Origin: Usnea hakonensis
Taxonomy: Eukaryota > Ascomycota > Lecanoromycetes > Lecanorales > Parmeliaceae
Reading direction: 5' to 3'
Assembly: GCA_013423325.1 (NCBI GenBank)
Contig: BLJB01000064.1
Location: 508,985 to 572,984, forward strand
Length of the DNA stretch: 64,000 nt
A model generated the notes under the pieces. It made no database searches, was not told the DNA's origin, and saw only the letters and a list, made by a program, of their open reading frames with translations. Shown here piece after piece: positions 1 to 9,836 of the stretch; position 1 is the stretch's first letter, and every line of letters begins with the position of its first letter. The position numbers were made by a program, and so were the translations under genes.

Positions 1-118
1 TTAGTCCTTACCTCCCACCCGTCACAACTCTACACGGACTGGGGTAAATCTCATCCCAACGAGCCACTTTGATTATGAAGATTCTGGCGCCCGCTGCTCA
101 GGACGCGTTTTTTGACTC

Positions 119-340
119 TTGCCCAACGCCCTGTCGCCTTTCCCTGCTTTAACTTCACCATTATGGCTGCGAAATTCGTCGGATCTCTTCGTCTACGTCC
201 GGCAATATCATGTCCTCATTTGTCAGGAATGCAAGTATGCCGTCGCCCCAACCCACATCGCCACCCATCTGCGAACAATGCACACGGATAAGAAACACGG
301 ACCTCGCGGTCATCCCCTAATTCAACAATGCGCTTTCTAA
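119..340 (+). pseudogene. OrsD-like C2H2 zinc-finger relic
   Basis: The translation ends in a segment with YHVLICQECKYAV followed by HLRTMH. This CxxC...HxxxxH arrangement resembles the domain named after OrsD (DUF3505) in fungal proteins. The frame opens on TTG and no ATG precedes the motif, and the frame closes about 20 residues after the finger, whereas family members carry long tails. I read it as a fragment of a larger gene, possibly one brought in by a mobile element. Assignment rests on the motif only; no function can be claimed for the fragment. Confidence 0.45.
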
Positions 341-926
341 AACTGTCCTTTACCCCAGCGATTGGAGGTCAGTCACCTCGCCAGTAGAGGACCTGTACCT
401 AAAATATCGCTCCGGCGTAGAATGAATAAGTCGGGGAAAAGATCGTAAGAGAGCACCGTTGAATATAATTCTGTGACTCGTTAGACACAATTTATGCCAA
501 GTGACGTCGCCAAACCTACATATCGCCTCCACAAGCCTCAATTTCTCTTGTATTGCCAGCAGACATGTTTTTCTCGAGAGCCCAGGACCACACCGAGACC
601 CCAGAGAACGCTAGAGTCACCTCCAGAATGTGTGCAGTTCACGAGTGTAAATCCACTTCCCGAGACGTAGGAAGGAGTTCCGTCTATTCTTTTGATTCCC
701 TCAAAGAAACTTATCTGAACCGTGGGCCTACCTCGACAACACCCGGCATCCAGCCATCTAAGCTACCTCTGACGGTAAAGGAGTGGTTACCGTAGAAGAG
801 CTACGGCAGAGGTTATCAGACTGAGCTGAGAGGAAGTTTGTTTAGATTCGTTAATTCATCATCCTTGGTGACTATTTTCCTGGACGATAATCACCATGAC
901 CAGCACCGAGACCGAGATCGACTTCA
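341..926. other. Intergenic, no gene seen
   Basis: Only short open frames without recognisable motifs or splice structure occur here. I see no promoter, repeat or RNA that I can support. Confidence 0.5.
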
Positions 927-1004
927 ATGACTGGGCCGCTCCTCGTCGCGGCAAGCGTGGCAGGGTTGGTCTCGTTAGGAATCCAGATCACGCAGTCGCT
1001 AGTG
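927..1004 (+). pseudogene. N-terminal relic of a fungal STAND/ankyrin protein
   Basis: An ATG opens a frame containing LLVAASVAGLVSLGIQITQS, which matches the conserved opening segment of many Pezizomycotina STAND and ankyrin proteins (the VAASVAGL.SLGIQ.TQSL type). A GT follows directly after the motif, as if an intron began there, but no matching second exon is visible before the oppositely oriented gene at 1430. It is therefore most likely a leftover first exon. The motif is seen; the family assignment comes from knowledge of fungal NLR N-termini; loss of the rest is inference. Confidence 0.5.
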
Positions 1005-1429
1005 GTAGGCCAGCACAACATGCATGACGGGCTGCTACGCCCTGCTAGGCTTTTGAATCTTATATATTATACATATATCGCCTCAATATATTTACAAGAA
1101 GAAAGAATTGACGTTCGCATGTCATGTCTGAAGCCGCGCATCCAAATGCCCGGAAGCAGTCCCATCACTGTGAGAGTCTATTGCGGTGTGATAAACGAGC
1201 TTATGCACTAAAAGTCCCGGATATGCTAAGACTATTCCCTACACCCAAACCACTTACTCTATATGAAGACGGAGGGCTAGGTTGGAATCTTGGCCGCCTC
1301 ACGGAGTCGTTGAACGAAAAGACGTGGCCTGTGGTGTAGTCGTAAGAAAAGATTTTTTGTCTGCGAAATGAGTTTGGGTACAGCCATGCAGTCACCGCGT
1401 AGCACTTGTATGTACACTTAAGCTTGAGC
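1005..1429. other. Intergenic, downstream of the Zn2Cys6-ankyrin gene
   Basis: No convincing coding frame is present. The stretch includes an AT-rich patch near 1060-1090. Confidence 0.4.
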
Positions 1430-3077
1430 CTAGGAGATGATCTGGCCGATCAAAGGATCTCGAATCATGAAAGAAGTACGGCTCGGACAGGGAAGCTTCT
1501 GGCGCATTTCTTCAGCGAGATCGTGATAACCCCAGTCGAGAGCAAGATCTATGGCGTGCTTGTTGTCGACGAATCGCCTAAGGTCGACTTCAGCACCCGC
1601 GTCCAGTAATTGGCGGATGATCTCAAGATGGAAATTGCCGCTCTCGATGGCCGCGTGCAATGGCAGGGAGGAGCAGCCTGTGATATCTGGATTTACGCAG
1701 GCGCCATATCCAATCAAACTGTTCACAATCTGCGGATCACCTCTGGTGACTGCGACCTCGAGAGCGGTATGACCGTGCTCATCTCGAGTGTTGGCATCTG
1801 CCCCCATCATGAGCAGGGCGAGGGAACAATCGTGATCTCCATTAGCTACTGCCTTGAAGAGAGCAGTGCAATTACTGATGTCCCTTTGTTCTATTTCGAT
1901 GAATTGACCAGTGGTTGAAAACGGAGTCAAGGAAGAGGCCAGCGGTGAGGAGCAGGACTCATTACAATTCGACAAGAGAGCGAAAATGATCATCGGCTTT
2001 CGAAGCTGTACCGCAGCATGTAGAGGTGGCACTTTCAAGTTTGAATCAACTTGATTGCCGCCGACTGTCTCATTCCAGAGGCTCACGAGGGTGCGGTGGA
2101 TAGAGGCTGAAGAAGCTGGGAAAGAGTGGGCCAACAAATGGTAAGGTTCTCCTAGAGGAGGCATCGCTGAGCTTTGGTACATGTCCGCTATCTTCACTAG
2201 AATGCGTTCATAGTCCCAATGGTGGCCAAGTTCCTGAAACATCAGCGCCATCTTTAAAAGTATGTGTCGTTTCCGTTTGTCGAGCATCTGGCAGATGGGA
2301 TACTGATCCAGAGCGTGGACTAACCTGTAGAGGATTAATCGGGCCGCACGAGCTTCGTTCATGGCGTTGGCTTCAACAGCGATCCCGTGTATATTTATTA
2401 AGAGGTCATGTAGTTTTTCTCCGATCGATAAGTCCTGATACGGTTGTTGAGCCCTATGAGAGCGGCAGTAGACGAAAGGGGGCTGGGAGATGTATGCTAA
2501 AGTATCTCCTAGGGTGTGGAAGTCGTCCAGCCTGGGAGTACGTACATAGATTAGTATATCTCATTGGTACAGTGATGGCACTACCAGGGTCTTACTTTGA
2601 GAAAGCCTTCTGCTCTAGATCCTCGATAGACTCTTTCCCATCTTCCACCCTTTTACCATTCGAAGGACCCTCGATGACTTGTCCTGTATGGCGCGGTGTG
2701 GAAGTAGGAATGCCTGGCACTGTGGAAATCATTGATCCTTCAAGGTGTCGTTCTCTTGCTTGAGAACGCCCCACGGTATTTCCGCCTTCGGGCACCACGA
2801 CACGCGGGCGAAAGGCGGGATCCTCTCTGTATCTTAAGTTTGGTCCACATGGTTGATCATGATTCTCACAGAAGTCACACTTCTGCTGACTATGCTCCCA
2901 ATCGCGATCATGGGGACTGCACTGCGAGAATAGAAGAGTGAGTCAGTGGTTCTTTCTACGAGGATTGTCTCGGGTATATTCCGGCCCCGACGCCCAAGGT
3001 AAAGTACTCGTACTCACCTTTTTCTTTCGAAGTCGGCAGGCGCTACACTTCTGCGTGTCCCTAAGGCTGCTATTCAT
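1430..3077 (-). CDS. Zn2Cys6 binuclear-cluster protein with ankyrin repeats
   Basis: Three exons join in phase: 3077-3018, 2921-2596 and 2531-1430, giving about 495 residues. Residues 11-45 hold six cysteines spaced CX2CX6CX13CX2CX6C, the exact pattern of a fungal Zn2Cys6 DNA-binding cluster, preceded by basic residues (RLRKKK). The first intron falls just before the third cysteine. Residues about 70-125 form a linker rich in charged residues, and the C-terminal half has at least three ankyrin units, for example around TALEVAVTRG and LPLHAAIESGN. The start ATG is 10 codons before the first cysteine. It lies head to head with the NACHT gene at 3789 across 711 bp, suggesting a shared control region. 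Fungal Zn2Cys6 proteins usually carry a fungal_trans domain; here ankyrin repeats stand in its place. A nuclear regulator role is inferred. Confidence 0.75.
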
Positions 3078-3788
3078 GGCAACATAAACATAGTGGTGGA
3101 AATTCAGAGGAGGATGAAGGAGAGAAGGCTAAAAGTAAAGCGATTGAGGAAAAGGCTGGAGAAAATCCAGCCAGAGTGTTGGAAGAAGTGAAGAAAGGCT
3201 CTGATCTTGAAGTACTACTAGGTCTCAGAAAGCGTTCCCTACGAGTACCCATGAGGTTCCCATCCATTACCATTATCTGGGTCGGCCAACAAGTCTCACA
3301 CTTAAGGAAATCTCCCCAAGCCGTTGCACCGGGTCGCGCTAATGCCCGAAAATATCGTTGCTGCATGGGCTACTTTTGAACCTAGCTGGACGTAGCAATG
3401 AAGCCTCATTGTGCCTTTCGCTTCGCACATACATCGCCTACCTCCTACTGATAACTACAACATAATCTACTGCAACGTCGCGTATTTTCGCTTCGTCGCC
3501 TTTTTGTTGCGCTTCTGTCCTTGCGTGCACAGCACAAGGCTCCACACTGGACATTGACAGGCCTAAATAGAGCGCGATACGTTATCTTCATGGGTGCGAG
3601 GCTGCAGAAACCCCTGTGCCTCGGTACCTATTTGATGGGTCGCTTCACCCCTCATCGGTGTGCGTCCGTTTGAGGCTGATTCCAAGCACCATCTTATCAA
3701 GTAGTGTGTCATCGGACCTGCCTCCTGGGCATTAAAATGCCAGTATGCCTCCACCTTCATTTTCGACGGCCTTTTGTCCTTCGCAAAC
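3078..3788. promoter_or_regulatory. Divergent intergenic region between Zn2Cys6-ankyrin and NACHT genes
   Basis: This 711-bp stretch separates two start codons facing away from each other, so it must hold both promoters. It has a pyrimidine-rich patch near 3475-3530 with repeated cgtcg/gcttc words. No specific binding site could be assigned with confidence; CGG-type half sites would be the ones to look for because one neighbour is a Zn2Cys6 protein. Confidence 0.45.
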
Positions 3789-6641
3789 ATGGCTCATCTG
3801 GTGACAATACAGGCCAATGAAGATGCTGACGTCGAGTATGTTGACACCTTCATCTTAGAGAATATTTTACTCACCACATGAACAGCATCATCTTCGTTGG
3901 CGATGTGATAGAGCGAGGTCGCCAGTATAGGGAAGAGCTGATTGGCCATCCAGATTGGTTCAAGGAGGCTCTTCCAAAACGATTCACCAAGTCGCGATCT
4001 CTGTACTACAAATATGAAGCGCAAATCTATCGAGACTCGCTGGTTGAATATCAAATTCATGCTGCCCATGATCTATTGTTAGAGTGGGCGAAACTCGATA
4101 CGAATTTGCACACTATAGATAGACGCAATGTGCCCTCCCGACCCGTCATATTTGTCTGTCAGAGCTCTGGCGGCGCTTTGGTAGAGACAGTATGAAGCAG
4201 AGCCTTCTTAAAGCTGAGCATGATTGACACTCTACAGGCTTTGCTCCTGAGTGAGACAAAGGAAGAATTTCACGCTTTATCTGATAAAACATTCGGCATT
4301 GTCTGAACCCGACTATGCCCAACACAAGGCGTCAAGAGACGACGCTGACGAATGATGTAGATACTCCTCGGCTCTCCCCACGCTAGCGCTGCGTCAAGTC
4401 CGATTGCAAGTCTTCGGGAGACGCCAAACTTTGCGAACCATACTGAGTCAGCACCTCAGACATTACAAGCCTCAGACATCGATGAGGAACCAACTCGATA
4501 TGTTCCAAAAAATCGCCGGCGTTATATGCCGTACATTCGTGTGTATTTTTGCCAAGCGACATCGACTCCATGTCCTGGAGCCAGGGTTTGTGCTCACTCT
4601 TCTAACGCCATGAATGTATCCTACTTTGCGGTTCCAAAAAATGCTCACTATCATGACAGTTACTCCATCAGCATTGTTTGTGGTCTATGGTACCTCAGTT
4701 ATGGCTTTCAGAGAGTGCTGAAAAGCACTATCTCATTCCTAAGACGCTATCTGAACCCATCAAAAGAGCCAACATCGAGCGTTCAATTAGTCGCTTGGCC
4801 GAAGGTAAGAACGTTTCAAATCACAAGTGCGCATAGGCTCAAACTTTGTAGAAGCAATGAGAAATCAGAATGAAGGTCGCACATATCTCCAGAATGGAAG
4901 GTCACTTTTGCGGATGCATCTAAGCGAATGGCCCGCAGCCAGCTGCGAGTGGTTTGTTAATCTTCCTGCATATCAAAAATGGGCCAACGAATCGGAGAGC
5001 CCTTTGCTGTGGCTCGAGGGTCGGGCTGGGGCAGGTAAATCAACCCTTTGCTCAGCAATCATAAAGAACCTAGAGGAACGCCAGGGGCAGAGAAGCGCAG
5101 TTGCATTCTGCTTCTTTGACACTCACCAAGTTCAAGGCAGCTCAGCGCGACACATACTGAGAGCGTTCGCCTGTCAGCTGAGGGATCATAGGAAACCTAA
5201 CATACCGGAACGACTGCTGTATTCGATCATTAGAGGAAAAGATGACAACACCGATTCAATGTCCCTAGACCAATTTGGATCGAGACTTGGCAGACTTCTT
5301 GGAACGGTGCACTTGCAGGCACAAGCATTTTTTATAGTCGATGGCCTCGACAATGATAAGGGGGTTCAAAAGGCCATAATGCACGAGATCCTCCAAATCA
5401 ACAGGAAACGAGGATATTCACATATTTTCAGATGTGTCTTGTCCAGCCGCTTTGCGTTTGAGGCTAGAATCCTTCCTGAACATGTCATTCAGATTGATTT
5501 GAGCACTGAAATAGGACATCAGCAAGACATGCTGAAGTTTGCCACAACTCGACTAGCAGACATTCTTGGAGCGCCATCGAGTCAAATGTTTTCTATCTCA
5601 GACTTCGCGGAGCAGCTGTGCTCTCATGCCGACGGACTCTTTTTGTGGCTGGCTCTAGCCGTTGAGGAGATCCAACACATGGGAAGACTCCCAGATGTGC
5701 TTAGATTGCTCGATCTGATACCAAATAATGTAGATGCATTCTATCAAAGAGCGTTGCAGCAAATTGCAGCGCAGGATGTTGGGATGGCACAGAAAGTATT
5801 CTCTTGGCTAACAGTTGCTACCCGGCTTCTCTACCTTCCAGAACTCCTAGCAGCCTTGGCGGTCAACGCTGATCATACCGATCTTTCGGGGCAGCCGCTA
5901 TCGAGTGGCAACGAACTCAGTCTACCCAGTACAGAGGCTGAAATTCGCCGTATTTGCGGATGGCTTGTTACGATAACTGAGGAGGGCATTGTTAGGCTAA
6001 GACACCCAACTCTGCGAGACTATCTTCTGCATGCGGACGATTCATCGAAGCGTTCTCGTGGTCCAGTACACGCAGCTCACGAGCTTCTCGCACGTTCTTG
6101 TCTGGCTTTGCTGGGCTCAGTCATGCGTGTGGAAGCCAATTCAGCCTTGTCCAGGACAAATGCCTCACAACAGCGAGGCGAAGGGGTGACCACGACCTTG
6201 ATTACATACGCAGCTACAAATTGGTATGTCCACTATAGCTGGTCCGAGACTTACAGCAAGATCCTTGCCGGCACACTACAGCGCTGTCTAATTCTTACGC
6301 TGGACGACGATTGCCAATCTTTCTCAATACCCAATAGTGGACGGTCCATGCAAATCGCTAATACTACTCTTCGAATATCTGCTTCCTATGGTCTAGTATC
6401 TCTCACTCGACTTTGCCTAGACATGGGTACAGATGCAAAGGGTGGTTCTTGCATCTTTTGTGAAACGCCGCTTGCCATCGCGCTAGAAGCTGGACACTCG
6501 GAGGTTGCAAAAATCCTTTTACAAGGAACCGTGTATCCTGCGTCTATAATTGGTTATAACTCCCAGGAAATGATCCATGTCATTGTAGCTAACGATTGTA
6601 GCTATGGACACGGTAAAATCACTCTTGAAGCGTGGCTCTGA
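3789..6641 (+). CDS. NOD-like receptor: alpha/beta-hydrolase, NACHT and ankyrin
   Basis: Six exons join in phase: 3789-3835, 3886-4189, 4238-4300, 4361-4615, 4660-4804 and 4852-6641, about 867 residues. The N-terminal part matches the SesB/PGAP1-like hydrolase of fungal NLRs: DIIFVGDV at the first strand, RPVIFVCQSSGG around the nucleophile, and FGIILLGSPHAS at the later strand. NACHT follows, with Walker A GRAGAGKST at about residues 328-336 and a Walker B strand FFIVDGLDN near 431. The family's winged-helix-like region comes next, then ankyrin-like units near the end. Such STAND proteins act in non-self recognition and regulated cell death in fungi; that role is inferred from family. The nucleophile elbow reads CQSSGG rather than the usual CHSLGG, and the first strand lacks the usual HGLGG. 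Exons 4-5 are the least certain. The frame closes early at 6641; see the separate frameshift entry. Confidence 0.75.
6582..6607 (+). repeat. 13-bp near-perfect tandem duplication in ankyrin tail
   Basis: Bases 6582-6594 and 6595-6607 are two neighbouring 13-mers beginning attgtagct that match at 11 of 13 positions. Thirteen is not a multiple of three. Downstream, in the frame reached by skipping one copy, the translation reads MDTVKSLLKRGSEVDA, a good ankyrin helix, and runs to a stop at 6742-6744. The main frame instead stops at 6641. The duplication therefore looks like the cause of a frameshift that truncates the receptor. Confidence 0.6.
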
Positions 6642-7613
6642 AGTTGATGCTATACGAAACAAGAAGCTTCCTGTAAAGTCTACGAAGCTTGGTGATCGGC
6701 TCGTACAACGCTTGAGCAAGCTAGTGGAGAGGCCAAAAGATTAGATTGGCACGAGGTGAGAAGCGTGTCCACCTCAGCTTGTGTTGCTTTTTCCAAATTC
6801 CAATTCGTACTTGTATGTCTTTTACTGACTTTGTCTGCAGAAACGCGGTAGCATGTTGTGTCTTTAATCTATTTTGCTACTAGATCTTCCCAGAAATTCA
6901 TCTTTGCAGTATGGGTGGTACATATATCCAAAACGATACGTAGGCTCTAATTCCTGTAGCCATTTGATCATATTGTACAGTTCACTTCCGTGACTTTCAC
7001 TGGCCATTACTGGAGTCCTCCGCTCTAGCCAAATCCAAAAATGTCTGCTCATAGGAATATCCTTGTCTCGGCTGAAAATTCGGCTATGTACATTCGCTTA
7101 AGGAATTCGTTTTTGCTGAATTCGTCTGACAAGAGGTACGGTGGTGGGCGGAATACCCTTTGAGCGGCCCCTACGGCATTTTACGAGTCACGATATTAAA
7201 TGTCCTTTGGGTGTACTAAGTATTGAGACGTTTGGCTGCATACCAATCTATATCAGGTGCGCACTGATTTGTTGACACCCTCCTGGAATTTCGCGATCGC
7301 TCTCGTTGTCAGTCAGGCGACGCGAGCCCACCAGGCGTGATAAGCGATAGACCTCTCACAATCATCCCAAACAGCTTATCTGCGCGACTGCGCTCGCTAA
7401 TTTATATCGACCGCTCATTCTCTGAAGTACGCGATGCTGGCGAGCACTCGACATCTCCTGGCCCCTATGCGCCAAAACGGAGTACAAAAAGATAGCCTTC
7501 TGTCTCAAGTGTCCTTGCCACTCCACTCCTACAATCCTAGTATCTTCCGTTGCACTCAAACCCTCTTTCAAACCGCTAACCTAGACTCATTTGAACCTTC
7601 AAAGCAAGTCACA
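6642..7613. other. Remnant 3' end of the receptor, then intergenic
   Basis: Bases 6604-6744 still encode ankyrin-like sequence in a shifted frame. A good intron-like segment (GTGAGA at 6754, CTGAC branch, CTGCAG ending at 6840) follows and may belong to the original 3' end. From about 6860 to 7600 I see no gene; 7434 opens an in-frame ATG upstream of the next gene. Confidence 0.45.
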
Positions 7614-8121
7614 ATGGCCCCTCATGCAACCACGAACGCCTCGTTCATGCCATCTCCAACCTTGAGTCCCCCACAAACGCCGCAGCCGACAACGCCCCCA
7701 TTCGGTAGCTTCAATCAAAGTCAATGGGGCCCTGATGCCATCGGCACCATATTTTTCGGCATAGTCATGTTCTTCATCGGCGTTATCGCGTTATGGCAAG
7801 GCAGACTGAGGAGGCTTAAACACGAAGAAGGCACGTCAGGCTCCGTCCGTTTCATATTCACCAGACATGCTAATACGAAGCAGATGAGGAGCAAGGGCGA
7901 AGGACCGGTATTGCAGACTTACCAGCCGATTTCGTAGATGAAGGTTCTATAGTAGATAGTTCCGAGGGAGCTAGAGGTGAACGGGCACCTGGGAAGATGG
8001 TTGAGCAACCTCGAGAGGATGATGTGATGGGAGAGGGGTTTGTGATGATTGAGACAGGAAGGAGGACGGATACGGAAGGGACGTTGGTGGGTCGTGATGA
8101 TGATGAAGGCGCGGAAAAGTA
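7614..8121 (+). CDS. Small single-pass membrane protein
   Basis: The first exon opens at an ATG in good context (gtcacaatggcc) and encodes a Ser/Thr/Pro-rich N-terminus, then one membrane segment (TIFFGIVMFFIGVIALW) and a basic stop-transfer patch GRLRRLKHEE. A short intron, about 7850-7890 with a TGCTAAT branch site, leads to an acidic tail of about 80 residues ending GRDDDEGAEK before the stop at 8119-8121. The exact donor is uncertain; GT at 7851 and AG near 7888 keep the frame. Topology suggests a short outside N-terminus and a cytosolic acidic tail. I do not recognise a named family. An alternative start at 7434 would add 60 residues but lacks coding character. Confidence 0.55.
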
Positions 8122-8681
8122 AATGGAAGATTGGGATGATAGATAATGTTTACGCAACGTTCTTTGATCCCAAATGTTTAGATCCACAATGATCTTAGCA
8201 CCTCTTGAGGAAACAGCTTCGTGGGACGTCTAAAACCAGATCCCTGAAGCAAGGGCACAGACGGACCTGCCGTACATGCCCTTTGCATACTGAACCACCA
8301 TTCATCCCCTGCAACACACCCTTCCCCCCCCCTCCTCTACACCCCATCTCAAAAATTCAATCCCCTAGAAAACCATCCTCCACCTACCCCACAAACCACC
8401 CCCACCACCCCCTTACCACTCCAGCCCCCCCGAACCCCAAAGCTCCCTCCCGCAGCAGCCTTGAAAAGCGAGCTTAGGCCGAGGCGGCGGAGCGGGCTTT
8501 GAAGTGCCCCTTGGAGGCTGGGATATCGGAAATCGCCAGGACTCTTCTCGTAGAGTTGTGTTTGCCATGGTTGGGTGTTGAGATGAGAAATTTTTGGGGT
8601 TGGTGAGGGAGATGGGAGATTGCGAAGCGAGCTGGGGAGAGTCGTTCTGGAGAGGCAGGGATGGTTTTGGAGAGAGATGTC

Positions 8682-8730
8682 GGGGGGGGGGGGGGGATTT
8701 TATAGGGGGGGGGGTGGGGGGGGGGGGTGT

Positions 8731-8761
<31 letters not shown>
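8682..8761 (+). repeat. G-homopolymer tracts
   Basis: Runs of G of about 15, 10, 12 and 31 bases, interrupted only by a few T and A, fill this segment. Such tracts are prone to assembly error, so their length should not be trusted. They could also form G-quadruplexes. Confidence 0.9.
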
Positions 8762-8762
<1 letters not shown>

Positions 8763-9215
8763 ACTTTATATGAGGGATGGTTGGACTTGAGTCCTGAGAT
8801 TGTGGGTAATTAGTGGGGCGGTATTCGTCTCGGGTAAGGGAAGAGAATGCTTCGGAAACTTATTTGGGGATGTACAGCGAGCGGGTTGGGTGTGATACGG
8901 TGCGGAAAAAGCGGGGGTGTGTAATGGGGTTTGGGTCGAGGGGGTGGATCTCGCAGGAGTGGTGTTTGAGTCGAGGATGGCTCCTATTTATGGGATGTAG
9001 CGTGGGTATGGACTTCCTTTTAACGGAGTCAGGGAGAGGGTCTTGGCTGTTAGGGATTGTGATTTTCTCAGCTCGGAATGGAGGGGGTGATGCTAGGCTG
9101 ATATTTCGGATGAAGGGTCCAAAGGTCCGATATTTCCTGGGCTTATCAAACGGAACATGTTCTTCAAGACGAGGGGGAAAGAGTGCGAGCCGATCTGTCA
9201 TTACCTCAGAGTTGA

Positions 9216-9297
9216 AGCGAACATGGTGGACCATGCTGAGAGAGATCCTTAGGATCAGCGAACATGGTGGACCATGCTGAGAGAGATCCTTAGGATC
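9216..9297 (+). repeat. Perfect 41-bp tandem duplication with palindromes
   Basis: Bases 9216-9256 and 9257-9297 are identical. Each copy has two inverted repeats: catggt-gg-accatg and gatcct-t-aggatc. The stretch lies outside any gene I can support. Confidence 0.95.
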
Positions 9298-9836
9298 GTG
9301 ATCCTGCTATCCAACGATATCCGCGGAATGAACTTGTGATTCAAGAGACCATGTGTAGCCTTATGCGGGTGGAAGCTCCCAAAATCAACGGATATTGGCC
9401 AAGTGTATCCATTACTTGGGCGATTAGTCATCCCTTTTTCTCAATCTAAACCCTGAGTAACCTGACGTAGATGGGCTACTTGTGTTATTTGACAAGCCAT
9501 CTCCAATTGTAACCACTAAGTCTGTAAGTATGAATTACATAAACTCATTACTTCAACAAGTGATGAACCTTGATTTTGATCAAAATCCTTGTCATTCAGA
9601 ATGGGCATTCTCATTGCAATAAAGGGGCTTCAGAAAAGGGTGACAATCTTACACAAATCTAAAGCAAAGATAGGATACCAACCATTAATGAGAAAATTAC
9701 CTAGTGGCTTTTGGTTTTTTTCGTTGTTTTCCCTCGGCCATGTAACCGCTAACACTGTCGATATTGGGACTTGAAAATCGGATTTGCTTAGAAAGTCCTA
9801 GCTCTCCTCCCTCCTACAATACCAGATAGCCGGCCC

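Larger units (their letters stand above)
8122..9836. other. Low-complexity intergenic region
   Basis: The stretch includes a C-rich, CA-rich segment (about 8300-8440), a G-homopolymer zone (8682-8761) and a 41-bp tandem duplication (9216-9297). Two long overlapping frames on opposite strands (8813-9280 plus, 8860-9234 minus) lack recognisable motifs. A minus-strand ATG at 8569 opens a 50-residue proline-rich frame I cannot name. Confidence 0.5.

Noticed and set aside
4301..4360. Stop codon and apparent frame break in the middle of the receptor's hydrolase domain
   Set aside because: The stretch has GT at the left, a GCTGAC branch site and TAG at the right. Removing it joins FGI to ILLGSPHAS, the family motif, in phase. 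It is an intron, not a lesion.
8813..9280. 155-codon plus-strand frame and the 124-codon frame opposite
   Set aside because: Neither has a motif, the two compete for the same DNA, and one runs through the tandem duplication.
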